Assembly (NCBI GenBank): GCA_032173965.1
Contig: CM063283.1
Span: 38,933,743 to 38,997,742, forward strand
DNA length: 64,000 bases
Source: Sitta carolinensis
Taxonomy: Eukaryota > Chordata > Aves > Passeriformes > Sittidae
Direction: 5' to 3'
Shown: positions 23,445 through 33,799 of the stretch, one piece after another
Layout of the letters: each line of letters begins with the position of its first letter
How positions within the stretch are numbered: position 1 is the stretch's first letter
Made by a program: the position numbers and the translations under genes
Notes under the pieces: model-generated
Databases searched by the model: none
Told to the model about the DNA's origin: nothing
The model's input: the letters and a program-made list of their open reading frames with translations, nothing else

Positions 23445-26400
23445 AATCACCTCAAAATATGCAGCAAAATTTTTGCATTCTTTTGAATTTATGCATAGGG
23501 CCAAGTTTTTTGCAAGCAACGGTATTCTGTTATACCTTCAGTTATAAAAATTCAAGTTTTTACTAAGTTTTCTAGTTATATTTTATTGCATTAAATTGTC
23601 CGTAAATAAAATAAAATCCTGAGAGCAAGGTGTTATTTATATATTACTGCTGAAATTTTGGAAGGTAATAAGAAAGACACTTAGCATAATAGGAAGAAAA
23701 GTTTTCTGTAGTCTGTCCATCAGAGGGGACAATGAAAATACTTTTAAGTTTACTTCCCACATCTTCAGTTGTAAATCATTGCTTTTCTCTCTCTCTCTCT
23801 TTTAAGAATTAGATTATGTTAAATTTTGTTATTTTGTTTTATCTTTGCTACTCCACAATTTCTCAGGAATCTAGACTTACTTTATTTTTGGCTTTCAGTG
23901 AGAGACTCCAAGCTGCTAGAACACAGAAGTTGCTTTTCATTATCCTGTTCTTCACTGCACAAAAAAAACGACTGTCATGGTGGTGTTTTTGATTTATTCA
24001 TAATGTTATTTATTGCTGAAACACTCAAACCAGTGTTCAAAAGAGTTAGTTTGAAAATTATATCAAGTTATACCATGCAACAGCATAATGAGTGTGAATG
24101 AGATTCAATGGTAAAGGACAAAAACAGCTTGTTGATTTTCTTGAGGGTTTTTTATGATTTTTTTCAATTTCAACTCATTCTTTTGAAACAGTGAACAAAA
24201 AGGAAACAGTAGACAGCCTTGCTTTTACAAAACTTACGACACACATAGTTAAATTTTTATACTGACTATAAAAAAGACAATGCAATGTATTGTGTAACTT
24301 AGAGTGTAATCAAAACATAAATGTTGTACGAATATTTTGTGTTCAAACTGCATGTAGGATGTTTCTAAGTGCTGACAAGGTACTGCATTTATGAATAATG
24401 CAAAGAAACTGAAAGAATGGGCTTTTTATATTCCATTCTGAGCCTCTGTTTTTCAGCCAAAATGATTTAACAATGTAAAACACATGTCATTGATGGAATA
24501 TGATTGGAAATACATTGTGTTCTTGACAGTTAACAATTATTCCTGTGTGCATTACTGATGCAGTCATAGCAGCTATAAAAGTTATGTGTCAGGAATCTTA
24601 AAAAAAAAAAATAAACCATAGTAATTTCAGTAATACCTTGTACTTCCAGCTCTATCTGAATAATGTTTTGCCACTGAAACAATCAGAGAAATTACTGTAT
24701 AAATATTTAGTATTTCCATTGATCAATTTAGCATGCATTTAGGAAAAAAATGCAATCACATTAGAAATACATTCAGAAGCATGGTGTCCCATACTCAAAT
24801 AAATCAAAATAGAATAAAACAAAGAAACAAAAAAAGATCCCTTAAGAACCCACATACCCTCATCCTGCCTAGTGAAGCTTTAAGTTTGGAAAATTTGTTG
24901 TATTTTTAATTGAAATGCATTGCATGATTAGTTTTGATTTATGAAAAATGCAATGTGTAGTCTCTTTTAATTTCCCTTTGCTGAAAATATCTTTAATAAT
25001 CTTTTTAATCAATATTAGAAAAAAAGTCAACATTGTCACAGCTACAGAAGGTTCCCACAGGGCCTAGATTTAGCATAAGCAAAATTCTTCAAATGAGGAA
25101 TATTTCATGTTGGGCTACACTAAAGAATTAGCCCGCTTCTGAGGAAAAATATATATATGTTAAAGGGTTATTTGTTTCAAGTGACTTAAAGAGTTACTCT
25201 AAGTTTTACATCCAAAAATGACACAATCCTTCTCATTAAGATTTAACTACAATGTTGATTAATTTAGTCATTTTAACTCTGTGGCATCTTCTGTTGTTGG
25301 ATGGTCCTCAAGGACTTCTATTCCCATAAGATAATTAGGACAGAAGTCTAATCAGAGCTACATTCCACAATCAGAAGGACACAAGATCTGAATACCGTTT
25401 TCAGAGTTGGTTACAGCTAGAAGAACTTCCACAAAACAAAACAAACAAATGAACAAACAAAGAAAAAATACCCCATTCTAGACCTCATTGTTCAGATATC
25501 AGTTTCTTCACTGTAGATGTCTAAAATTTGTCACCATTCTGCTGATAATAGATTATTATTATTATCTCCTACCATAGAAGATATTCCTTTAAGGATTCTA
25601 AAACACAAGATTCTGATCATTGCTGGGTTATGAGGCTGACACACCATTGTGAAGTGGTGAAGTGCTTTGAAACACCCAGCAATTTTTGAACACTTTTTAA
25701 GATGTTTAACTTCCCATTTCTACATATTGTTTAAAATAGTTGTTTGGGGACACAGACCAAGATATAGAAAGGCAGAGGAGTATATTCTATACCTTTAGAA
25801 AACATTTTATACATTTACATGTTGCAAAAACATCTTTCATTCTGACTGCCAGTATATAGAAACTCTTCTGAAGAAAAATAAACAAAACAAACAAAATGGA
25901 GTATGTTGGAGCCTTCTTGAGAGGAAACCTGAGAGGATGGGACTGTCTGTGGTCATGTTGAAGAAAAATGCATTCTCTAAGAATTACACAGAGGATACAT
26001 AATTTATCAGTGGTGAATGATAGACAGATCTCTTCTCCATCAAATTCATTGCAAGTTACAGACTTTTTTCTACTCTGTAACCTCCTAAGTCTTTCTGCAA
26101 GGAGAACCGTCTACCTTAGAAAGAGTTTTAAATAGATTTTGATCTTCCTGATAAAGAGAGCATGTAGATGCCTAACCCTATTTTGTACCTTTTATTGACT
26201 TTAAGTGTATTGTAGAAGTAGAGGCTTTATAAATAAATTTTCTATTATTGCTTGTTTCCTATGTCAAACAGGATATTAGACTTCATCAGAAAATCTTTGA
26301 GATTATGCTTCAGTATGGCAAGGAGACACCCAAATACTCTCTGCTGAGTTTCAATGAAATTTGCTTTCAAGAATGAAGGATTCTTCTAATCTTTTTATCT

Positions 26401-29045
26401 TTGTGACATAAAACCATAAAATTTTCTACAAGATGAAGGAAAGAAAGGGACAAAGAACTTAATTTTCTTTTACTCAAAAAAGTCAGCTTCCTGACAAAAG
26501 AGGAATTTTGATACATGTTCAGTAACGGTTTTTAAAACATGTGGGTTTAACTCATGGGTAATACCCCTTAAGATTATTCCAAATTTCTCTGCAACAACCT
26601 TTCTTTTATCTAGTTTAGCTGAAGTCATATATTGGAGCTGGCTACTGATCTCCAGTCAGGAAGACTTTTCCTGACCTATAATCCTACCAAAGCATTCCAG
26701 TTTTAAATGTTTGGAAAGCTATTCTCAAGACTCAGCAAAGCTTAATTTAATATCAGAATTTTCTACTTTTTAGTCTATCAAATATCCATCAAGAATTTAA
26801 TTTTATTTTCATGCAGTTCATTTTCGTATTTATGCATTTCACTTAGAATACACAGTCATCAGGAAAGAGATGCAGCTGAAAAAGTGGGAGGTAAATATAT
26901 GATTTTCTTTTTAATTTTAGAAAAGATGTCAGTCTGCAGTTTGCTTTACAGTCAAGCTAGCATGCACTGGCTAGAGCTCATGAAAACAAAATCTCTATCT
27001 CTCACAGATATTGCACAGCAAAATGTCAGAAACAGGTGATAGTGGAGTCATCCTTCTCATGATTTTCACTGGGGTTTTTTTGACATATAATAATGTATTT
27101 CTCACTTAATATCCAGCCATTGTTCCAGAAGGCCAAGGACATCATTTAGGTGCTGCTCTGTGTATGACAGACCAGTGTGGAGGACATCTTGTGACATCTC
27201 CAACGGCAGTAGGTGTCTGTATTTCAGCAGCTGAATTGGCCTCATGTATAAGAGCTAATTCTGATTGCTGACAGCTTAAAGTAGATGTTTATGCACAGGT
27301 GTTTGCATGTAACCTAGAGCTCAAAGTTCCCATTTTGGGGCTTGAAAAGCAACCTCTGATCAATGGACCTTCTGTAATCCTGAAGAGCTAGCAAGTAAAC
27401 TCTAAAAAACCACATTTATGTTTTGTAAGATATCTTCTCATTCAGTTATACTTCCTATATTGACAGGAGCTCCTGGGTTTGGGCATTTAGCTCCCATGCA
27501 GACATCTGTCTTTAGGCCCTTTCAGTTAGTTATCAAGAATGTGCAACAGTTTACCAGCCAAACAGTGTGATCTATTTTACCTAACTTTAGCCATGAAAAA
27601 AATAGAAAAAAAATAGAAAAATAGTTGCTTATCTAGACTGGTAGTGTAGTTCTTTCCATATTAACAGGTATTCCAGTTTTCAAAGAATCAATTATACTAT
27701 GTGTCTTCAGGCAGGAGTAATGGCTCCCTGGAATAAATACTTGTCCTACAGAGCAAAGGAAACACACATAATTAGGTTAAGCTAATTAAGCCCAATTAAG
27801 TTAAACTTCAGGAGATACAGGTGAGATAAGGCCAGTGATGTGTGTTTCTTTCTTTGCTGCTACAGTTTCTTTATCAGTGCCCTTTATTGCATCAGATGTG
27901 GATTCTATTTATTTTCCTTAAATTATGTGTCAGCTGAAGCTAAAATAGTCAGATTCCTTTAATCTTTACTATCAGTGATCACAATTCAAGTTTTTTTCCT
28001 GTTAGATATTATTATAATCAGCTTTAATTATCATATAGTAAGACGTAAAGGACTAATGGATTACATATGAGCTGTTTCAAACTCTTATTCTACCAGAGAA
28101 CTGAACCTTTACAGGAAGACTAATCTGGATGGTTAGATATCATATGTATTTTGGTCACAGTTCATTCTCTCACAGATAATCCATTTGGAAATAAATATCT
28201 TCTCTGAGATAGAGACATGATTCTCTTCCTTCCATTGGAATTAATGGATCTAAAGCAGTATTGGAATAACACTATTGCAAAGAATGATGATACATCTCAC
28301 TACTGAAAGAGAATATGATTGATACACAGAAAATTTAATCCACCAAAATATTAATTCATATATAAGAAAGCAAGATAACTACATTAAATTGCTGGGGAAG
28401 GAGACAAACAACAAAACCAAGACCATTAAATTTTATCCCCAAAACTATTCACCTCCTTCTGCAGTATTTCTTTCTCAGGTTTGATTCTTTCTGAAAGAAA
28501 TTTACAGTCGTAAATTATACCATGTGTTAATTTGTATAGTCATATAAACTCTTGCAGTTCAGCCTAGATACTCAGTTTAGTAAGAGAGAAGGCAGAGTGG
28601 AGGGAAGGGACCTTACATTTTTTTTAGTAGAAAACAGACACTTCAGGAAAGACACTAGAATGATGAAGAGGGCTGAATTCGTGCCACTCAGGTCATAATC
28701 TGCAAATAGGTTTGTAGTAGTGACTCTCTGGCCTTGTCTGTGGAAGTACATTCTGTGTCAGATCATGAGAGCTGGTAGCAGCAGAGAGACAGTTTCCTGT
28801 TTGAGAAGTGATCTTTATCTGCTAAAAGACAAATAATAAATTCCATGATGTCATTTGTTTCAAGCTTTTCTGTTATAATGGTAGAACTTTTTCTTCTGTA
28901 TGAAGCTTATAGACAAAATAAAATTTTGTAGATTATTTATCATTTCTGTTAAATTTACACATGAATTTTTGAAATTAATGAATTTTTATAAAAAACAAAC
29001 CAATAGTTGTGGTGGTATGCTTTTTCAGGTTTTAAATTTTTTGTA
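23445..29045. other. AT-rich unique DNA, no gene seen
   Basis: No gene or retroelement is recognised in 5.6 kb. There is a CT microsatellite at about 23785-23800, an ACAA-type low-complexity stretch at 25432-25465 and a candidate conserved block at 24400-24600 listed separately. Confidence 0.5.
24400..24600. promoter_or_regulatory. candidate conserved noncoding element
   Basis: Complex non-repetitive sequence with a dense mix of short motifs, including octamer-like atgatttaacaatg, gttaacaattattcc and the run tgatgcagtcatagcagc. It resembles the texture of vertebrate conserved noncoding elements. Nothing in one sequence proves conservation. Confidence 0.2.
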
Positions 29046-29047
29046 TT

Positions 29048-29562
29048 GTTAAATGGTTTGTTCTGTATACCCCCCCCTCCCCCCATTTTTTCCTTGTCCA
29101 TTACTCTGTGGTATGATTCCTTTGTCTGAAAAGTTCTTGCAAGTTCAAAAGGATTGGACAAAAGTTTCGGACATCCCCTCCTACTGTTTCTTAGTTTGTT
29201 TTACAGTTGGTCAATTTGTTAGAGAGCCATCCCCTGTTTATCTCTTATTGGCCCTAGGGCAAATTCCCCCCCTGATTACGCCCCCTTCAAAAGTTGCTGT
29301 ACCCTGGGCCCCTGGGGGCTTTTGCTTGAAGCTTTGCCAGAACCAAGATCATCTCAACCATGAAATAAATAAACTTCTCCTTAGCTCCAAATTAAAGTCT
29401 CCCTCTCTTTGGACTCCTGCTAATCGTCACCTGCAGCTTAGTAAGACTGGCCAAAAACCCTAAAGAAACAGCTGGGCAATTGAACTCTTTGTTCTAACTA
29501 TGAAGCTAAGGCTGTCTGGGACAGACTCTGACCAGACCCACCACAAATAGTTATTTGCCTAC
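29048..29562 (+). mobile_element. probable ERV LTR, plus strand
   Basis: Composition differs from the flanks, with C-rich runs, a GGGCCCCTGGGGGC segment and sparse CpG. A possible LTR start (TGTTAAATGG) at 29048 leads through a C-rich tract, a CCAAT-like stretch in inverted form (ttattggcccta, 29247), and a polyadenylation signal (gaaataaataaac, about 29361) followed by U5-like sequence. A plausible CA terminus is the ccaccaca near 29549, but no target-site duplication was found. The 136-codon frame at 29053-29463 has no recognisable domain. It could also be another kind of repeat. Confidence 0.5.
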
Positions 29563-29564
29563 AA

Positions 29565-31175
29565 TAAAAATTCCTTACAAGGGCCATTCTTCATAGTGTC
29601 ATTACTAACCCACATATGATATTCTTGCTTTCACAGTCTAAAGTCGATTGCTCAGTGCTCACGTAACACTGAATTCATTTCTTGGATGTTTATGAAAGAA
29701 ATGTAAATAGTTACTACAGCAGGCAAACAATAATGAGACAATAATCATGCCAAGTAATAATACAGAATTTATGAGCAAAGCAGAAACAAAAGCTGAGCTC
29801 AGCTTCTGACAGTTTGTATGCAGGTATTTATCAATAGAACTAGGCAAAATAGAATTGTTGTCAGACTTGATCCCAGGTCCTTGTTTCTTGATTCCACAAG
29901 TATCTGTATAAGGCAAAGGCTGCACAAAAATCTTGTGTTATTTGAGAATGTTGCTACTAGTTCTCATTGAAAGTCCAGTAGTCTGAGTCAAGTAACCTTA
30001 ATGCAGCAGATACTTAAAGAAAGAAGATACATATGGATAGAAAAAGTTTTTGTCATCTGAAACCTAGTAGACTAGAGACTTCTGGAGCAAAAAACAGAAT
30101 TCAGTTTCAGTTTGTTTAAGTCTTTTGTGAACTCTTCTATGGTTTGGAGTTTTGGGTCTCCATAACATTCTGTGGTGTTCCATTCCAGTTCTAGGTGGGT
30201 GACCTTATAATAAAAGGATATGACTGAACTCTGTCATAAGGAAAAGCATAATTTATTATCTTTGTTTTAAACATGGTGCTTGAGAATTTAATTTCATCTC
30301 TTCTTCTTTGGGAAAAATATTAAATAATTCTATTACCAGCTTTTCAAACACTTCTTCCATTCTAGATGTCCTTGTAAGTGCGAATAAGCCTCTTAAGACT
30401 CTCCCCATACAGAAGTTATCATAAAGCTGACCTTCTCTCATGCTTTTTCTGGTTTCCTCTTTAAAGAGCAGATGACCATAACTTTACACAACACTTAAGC
30501 TGTGGAGGTATCATGGATACTTTGTACCATGAAAATAGAATTCAGAAAAACTAACACCTGTCTGGAAAAGATGTACTTTTACTGGTGAGATGAAAGTTAA
30601 TGAGCCCCTCTTAATGAAGATCAAAGGGTAGGTGCATGGAAAAACAGGCTATTAAAAAATGATCCTATTAATTAAGTAATCTTTCTCCAAACTTTAAAAC
30701 TGCTTTTTTCCATAAGATATATGGGAAGCATGAAGAATAAAAGTTTAAGAAAACAAGCAGTTTTCTTTTTCCTCAAGCAATCATAGTTTAAAAACGTAAA
30801 AGTAATTGTAGTGGTAAGTGTTCTATTTCACTGCAAAATTTTTGTATTTGTATTACCGTTTTACCTTCTTTTGTGGTTCTAGCTAACACTATTGGTCAGC
30901 ATGGTTCTAACATGTTTTTTTTTTTTAAAGTGGCAAGATACTTTTAAGAATCTTTGTATTTCACTGCTTTCACAGTTATAACTTGAGTAATTTAAGATTG
31001 TTTTTCATATTAACAATATAAGGTAATCCTGGTTCATTACATTTGTCCACATTTTCTAGGAGAACATTGGCTTTGGTCAGTTGGTTATATTATTTGAAGG
31101 TGTACTAATTAAGCTTCAGCTAAATGGAAAAAAACATTTGAATTTAAACTTATGTAAGACCCCTTTTTACCAAAA
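29565..31175. other. AT-rich DNA with a small CR1-like segment
   Basis: There is no gene. The only identified feature is the CR1-like segment at 30191-30223. Confidence 0.5.
30191..30223 (-). mobile_element. short CR1-like fragment
   Basis: This 33-bp segment (core tgggtgaccttat) matches 33550-33582, inside the undoubted CR1 at 31920-33790, at 30 of 33 positions. It is probably a remnant of a separate, decayed minus-strand CR1 copy from the reverse-transcriptase region, as the flanks are not recognisable. Confidence 0.5.
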
Positions 31176-31179
31176 TTAT

Positions 31180-31400
31180 CTATTGAGGAATACATCAGCA
31201 GCACAGGTCACCTCTCTGATGAAATTAATCTGCAAAGCCACCTGTGCAACAGAGCTAATGATATATTAGTGTGATTTATCATTAGTGATCATCAACAGCT
31301 GATGATGTATTAGTATGTTGCTCCAAGGATGGCTCTATCGAGAAAGAATGAACTTCTGTAATTAAATTATGTCACCAAAGTCAATTACAAGACCATAGTC
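31180..31400. promoter_or_regulatory. candidate conserved noncoding element with duplicated motif
   Basis: The block is motif-dense. It has E-boxes (CACCTG at 31239-31244 and CAGCTG at 31296-31301), several ATTA cores and an imperfect 21-bp direct repeat (31253-31273 and 31297-31317; 18 of 21 identical). It has the look of an enhancer, but that is inference from motif content alone. Confidence 0.3.
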
Positions 31401-31915
31401 TAACCCAGACAACAGCAGGTAGGAGCACTGACATGAAATCAAATTTTTTACAGTTTTTCCTTTGGCTTCCTGGTGGCAGCTTTGCAACTTTGTTAGTCAG
31501 ATCTCATTATCCTTGTGGAAAATGATATTTGCTCAACTTCTTCTTCAGTAACATTTGACAACACACTGCTAAGACCTCCAACACTTAGAAAAGGGAATAT
31601 TTTTCACATAATGTAAAAAACAAAAAATGAATTAAAATCCATTTGCCGATAACACTGCTACACATTTATATGAAGGTGGCAAACTAGGCTTCCATAAGGA
31701 ATCTTTAGAGTATAATATAAATAAATAGATGCCTTCCTGCTTTGCCAATTTTTATCTTTGTCCTGGCAGTGATCAGCAAAAATCAGAGAGGAGAAAGCTA
31801 AGACAGACAAAGCATATTGGATAAGTAGGACACTTAAACCCATATAATCATTTTAGCTTTAAGATTAGGTCACAAATTTAAGTTTGGAATGACAGAATTA
31901 TGACAACATAAAATT
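31400..31915. other. unique DNA, nothing identified
   Basis: No gene or repeat is seen. Confidence 0.4.
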
Positions 31916-31919
31916 ACCT

Positions 31920-32316
31920 TGTCTTCCCCTGATGCTGCTTTCAGCCATTCTACGCCCAGTCTCTGGATACCTGGGAGAAGAGATCGGCACCTCCCTCTAC
32001 ATTTCACTTTCTCAGGAAAATGTAGAGAGCAATGTGCTCACCCCTCAGCTTCCTTTTCTCCAAGTCTGAATACCCCAAAGTCTTCAGCCACTCCTCATAA
32101 GACATTCCTGCCAGCTCTTTCACCAGGTTTGGTGCCTTCTCATTGGCACAGTTGAGGACCTTCACTTTCTTCCTAAATTATGGGCCCAGAGCTGCACACA
32201 GTGCTCTAAGTGAGGCCACACCATATTGAATACAGTGGGGTAATCCTGTTTCCTGATTGCCTAGTGATGTTGTGTTTGATATGCCCCAGGATGCGATTTG
32301 CTCTCCTAACTGGCAG
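31920..32316 (-). mobile_element. CR1 LINE, 3' untranslated part (left arm)
   Basis: The plus strand reads the reverse complement of the CR1 3' region: agcttccttttctccaagtctgaatacccc, ttcagccactcctcataagac, ctctttcaccaggtttggtg, agctgcacacagtgctctaag and atgcgatttgctctcc. It stops abruptly at ctaactggcag, where an LTR is inserted; the same CR1 resumes at 33003. The CR1 terminal octamer is not present at the left end. Confidence 0.92.
32313..32316. repeat. target-site duplication, left copy (GCAG)
   Basis: GCAG directly precedes the TGAC start of the inserted LTR and recurs at 33003-33006 directly after its CA end. Four bases are typical of gammaretrovirus-like (ERV1) integration. Confidence 0.7.
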
Positions 32317-32575
32317 TGACGCGCATGACCAGAACCCTGGCTATCCCACGGCACACCCGCTCCATGCCACGTGTGGGGAACAGCTGAGGCGTGGGATTTG
32401 TGCACTCAGCTGAACCTTAGGATCAAAGGTTCCTAAGTGCATTCAGCTCACCGCATCTCAGGTTCAGGTAAAGAAGAAGAGGGAGGCTCTCCAGAGCTGA
32501 AGTTCCAACCGAGATGTTCATTAGGGTCAAAGGGGACAGATGAGGAGAGAGCCCTGTGCAGCTGTGTACACAGGA

Positions 32576-32582
32576 TTTTATA
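32576..32582 (-). promoter_or_regulatory. LTR TATA box, minus strand
   Basis: TATAAAA on the minus strand, about 40 bp downstream of an inverted CCAAT motif (plus-strand ccaatgg near 32618). This spacing is typical of a retroviral U3 promoter. Confidence 0.65.
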
Positions 32583-32617
32583 TTGGTACAAAACAAAGGG
32601 AGGGTACAATACATTAA

Positions 32618-32623
32618 CCAATG
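32618..32623 (-). promoter_or_regulatory. LTR CCAAT-type box
   Basis: CCAATG on the plus strand, read CATTGG on the minus strand, upstream of the minus-strand TATA box. Confidence 0.5.
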
Positions 32624-32727
32624 GGGTTAAACCAGGGCAGAGTTGAAGGGTTGGGTCACAGATCTCTGGACAAATCAGGGTAAGTGGGAGGAGGGAAAGG
32701 GTCACAGGATTGGTTCTGGGGAGAATT

Positions 32728-32863
32728 GACACAGAACAAGCTGGAACAGGGGCGGAGCAAGGGGCTGGGTAACTGGGACTGACAGGGAAGGGACTGGAAC
32801 ATAGGCAGAGTAAGGTGTTGGGTAACCAGGATTGACAGGGAAGGAACTGGAACATAGGCGGGG
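32728..32863 (-). repeat. tandem repeats in LTR U3 (enhancer-like)
   Basis: Two good copies of a unit of about 54 bp, marked by tgggtaac, ttgacagggaagg / ctgacagggaagg and actggaacataggc, follow each other at about 32764-32863. A third, more degenerate copy (ttgacacagaacaagctgga) precedes them. Duplicated U3 segments are commonly enhancers in retroviruses; here the function is inferred. Confidence 0.75.
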
Positions 32864-33002
32864 AAAAAACATATAGGGAAACAAGGGGAGTACGCAACTT
32901 CGAGAATGCACCAGCTTGGGAATAGGGGAAACAAGCGAACAAATCATTTAACATTACATAACAATGATTGAATTAAACTAAAACAAAACATAAGTCGCAA
33001 CA

Positions 33003-33590
33003 GCAGAGCACACTGCATGTTCATGTTTAACCCGATGTCAACCAGCACCCTCAGATCCCTTTCTTGGGATGCTTCCCATCTATACTTTTCCTGACTCATA
33101 TTTATGCCTAGCATTATTCCATCCTAGGTGCAGAATCCAGCATTTTGACTTAGATTTCATCCTACTGATAACTTCCCAGCGTTCCAATCTATCCATATCC
33201 TTCTGCAAGGCTTCCTGTCCATCACAAGTGTCAACACCAACTCTCAGTTTAGTATCAGCAGCAAACTTGCTAACAGTGCATTCCACCTGCATGCAGATAA
33301 TTGATGAATGTGTTGAACAGAACAGGCACCAGAACTGAGCCCTGGGAAACACTGCTGGTCTCCAGCTAGATGCAGACCTATTTGCTAGAACACTCTGACA
33401 CCCTGTCATTCACACAGTTTTTCACCGAACAGACCGTGTACTTCTCCATCTCAGAGTAGGACAACTTGTTCAGAGGTTTCTGTGAGAAATAGTATCAGAA
33501 GTTTTATTAAAATCCAGAAAAATTATATTCACTACCTTTCCTTCCTCCACTAGATGGGTGACCTTATCATACAAGGATATGAAATTAATT
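33003..33590 (-). mobile_element. CR1 LINE (right arm, 3' UTR into ORF2)
   Basis: Continuation of the CR1 cut by the LTR. It starts gcagagcacactgcatgttcatg and goes on through gatgtcaaccagcaccctcag, ttgacttagatttcatcctac and tctatccatatccttctgcaagg. It then enters the ORF2 region: the minus-strand frame at 33080-33409 reads ECTVSKFAADTKL, a near match to the CR1 (C-T-L-S-K-F-A-D-D-T-K-L) reverse-transcriptase segment, with one of the two catalytic-site aspartates replaced by alanine. Confidence 0.92.
33080..33409 (-). pseudogene. CR1 ORF2 fragment with FAADTKL motif
   Basis: A 109-codon open stretch carries C-T-V-S-K-F-A-A-D-T-K-L and, downstream, DMDRLERWEVISRMKSKSKC and WILHLGWNN, all diagnostic of CR1 ORF2. 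The usual A-D-D reverse-transcriptase catalytic pair is A-A-D here, so even this fragment carries an inactivating substitution. It lacks the remaining domains and is non-functional. Confidence 0.85.
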
Positions 33591-33673
33591 TGTTGGACAT
33601 CAGGAGCTGGACTTCAATGATTCTGGTGGGTCCTTTTCAGCTGAAGATGTTCTATGATTCAGGGTATTCTATG
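33591..33673 (+). mobile_element. nested CR1 3' tail, opposite orientation
   Basis: This short plus-strand insert reads gacttcaatgattctggtgg, then gttctatgattc and finally ttctatga, which is the CR1 3' terminus with ATTCTATG-type octamers. It sits inside the minus-strand CR1, whose sequence resumes at actttccccttgtgaacatg. It is an extreme 5'-truncated CR1 insertion into an older CR1. Confidence 0.8.
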
Positions 33674-33795
33674 ACTTTCCCCTTGTGAACATGTGTTGAC
33701 TGTCCTCATTGATTGCATTGTCCTTTCAATAGAACTTTAACTATCAGAGTGCTTTGCATTTAGTCCCTGATGATTTTTGAACTTCAATCCTCACC
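33674..33795 (-). mobile_element. CR1 LINE, final segment
   Basis: The CR1 continues with ccttgtgaacatgtgttgactgtcc, the reverse complement of the conserved ORF2 segment that also appears at 17410-17435. The right edge fades near 33795. Confidence 0.75.
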
Positions 33796-33799
33796 TTGA

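Larger units (their letters stand above)
32317..33002 (-). mobile_element. solo ERV LTR inserted in a CR1
   Basis: A 686-bp element with TG...CA termini (TGACGCG on the left, CGCAACA on the right, giving imperfect TG/CA inverted ends) sits exactly inside a CR1 and is flanked by GCAG duplications. Read on the minus strand it has a U3-like region with tandem repeats, a CCAAT box, a TATA box and then R/U5-like sequence, so transcription would run right to left. No internal retroviral sequence is present: it is a solo LTR left by LTR-LTR recombination. The 168-codon minus-strand frame (32448-32954) is Pro/Ser/Cys-rich and lies wholly in the LTR; it is not a recognised protein. The 4-bp duplication favours ERV1, but the family is not named. 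Confidence 0.85.

Noticed and set aside
23058..23519. 153-codon minus-strand frame
   Set aside because: Lies antisense to a CR1 and crosses the A-rich tract, giving a Phe run; not a real protein.
23785..23800. CT repeat as a possible splice polypyrimidine tract
   Set aside because: No plausible exon follows it.
32448..32954. 168-codon minus-strand frame, longest in the window
   Set aside because: Wholly inside an LTR; Pro/Ser/Cys-rich with the repeats explained by the duplicated U3 unit. No known domain.
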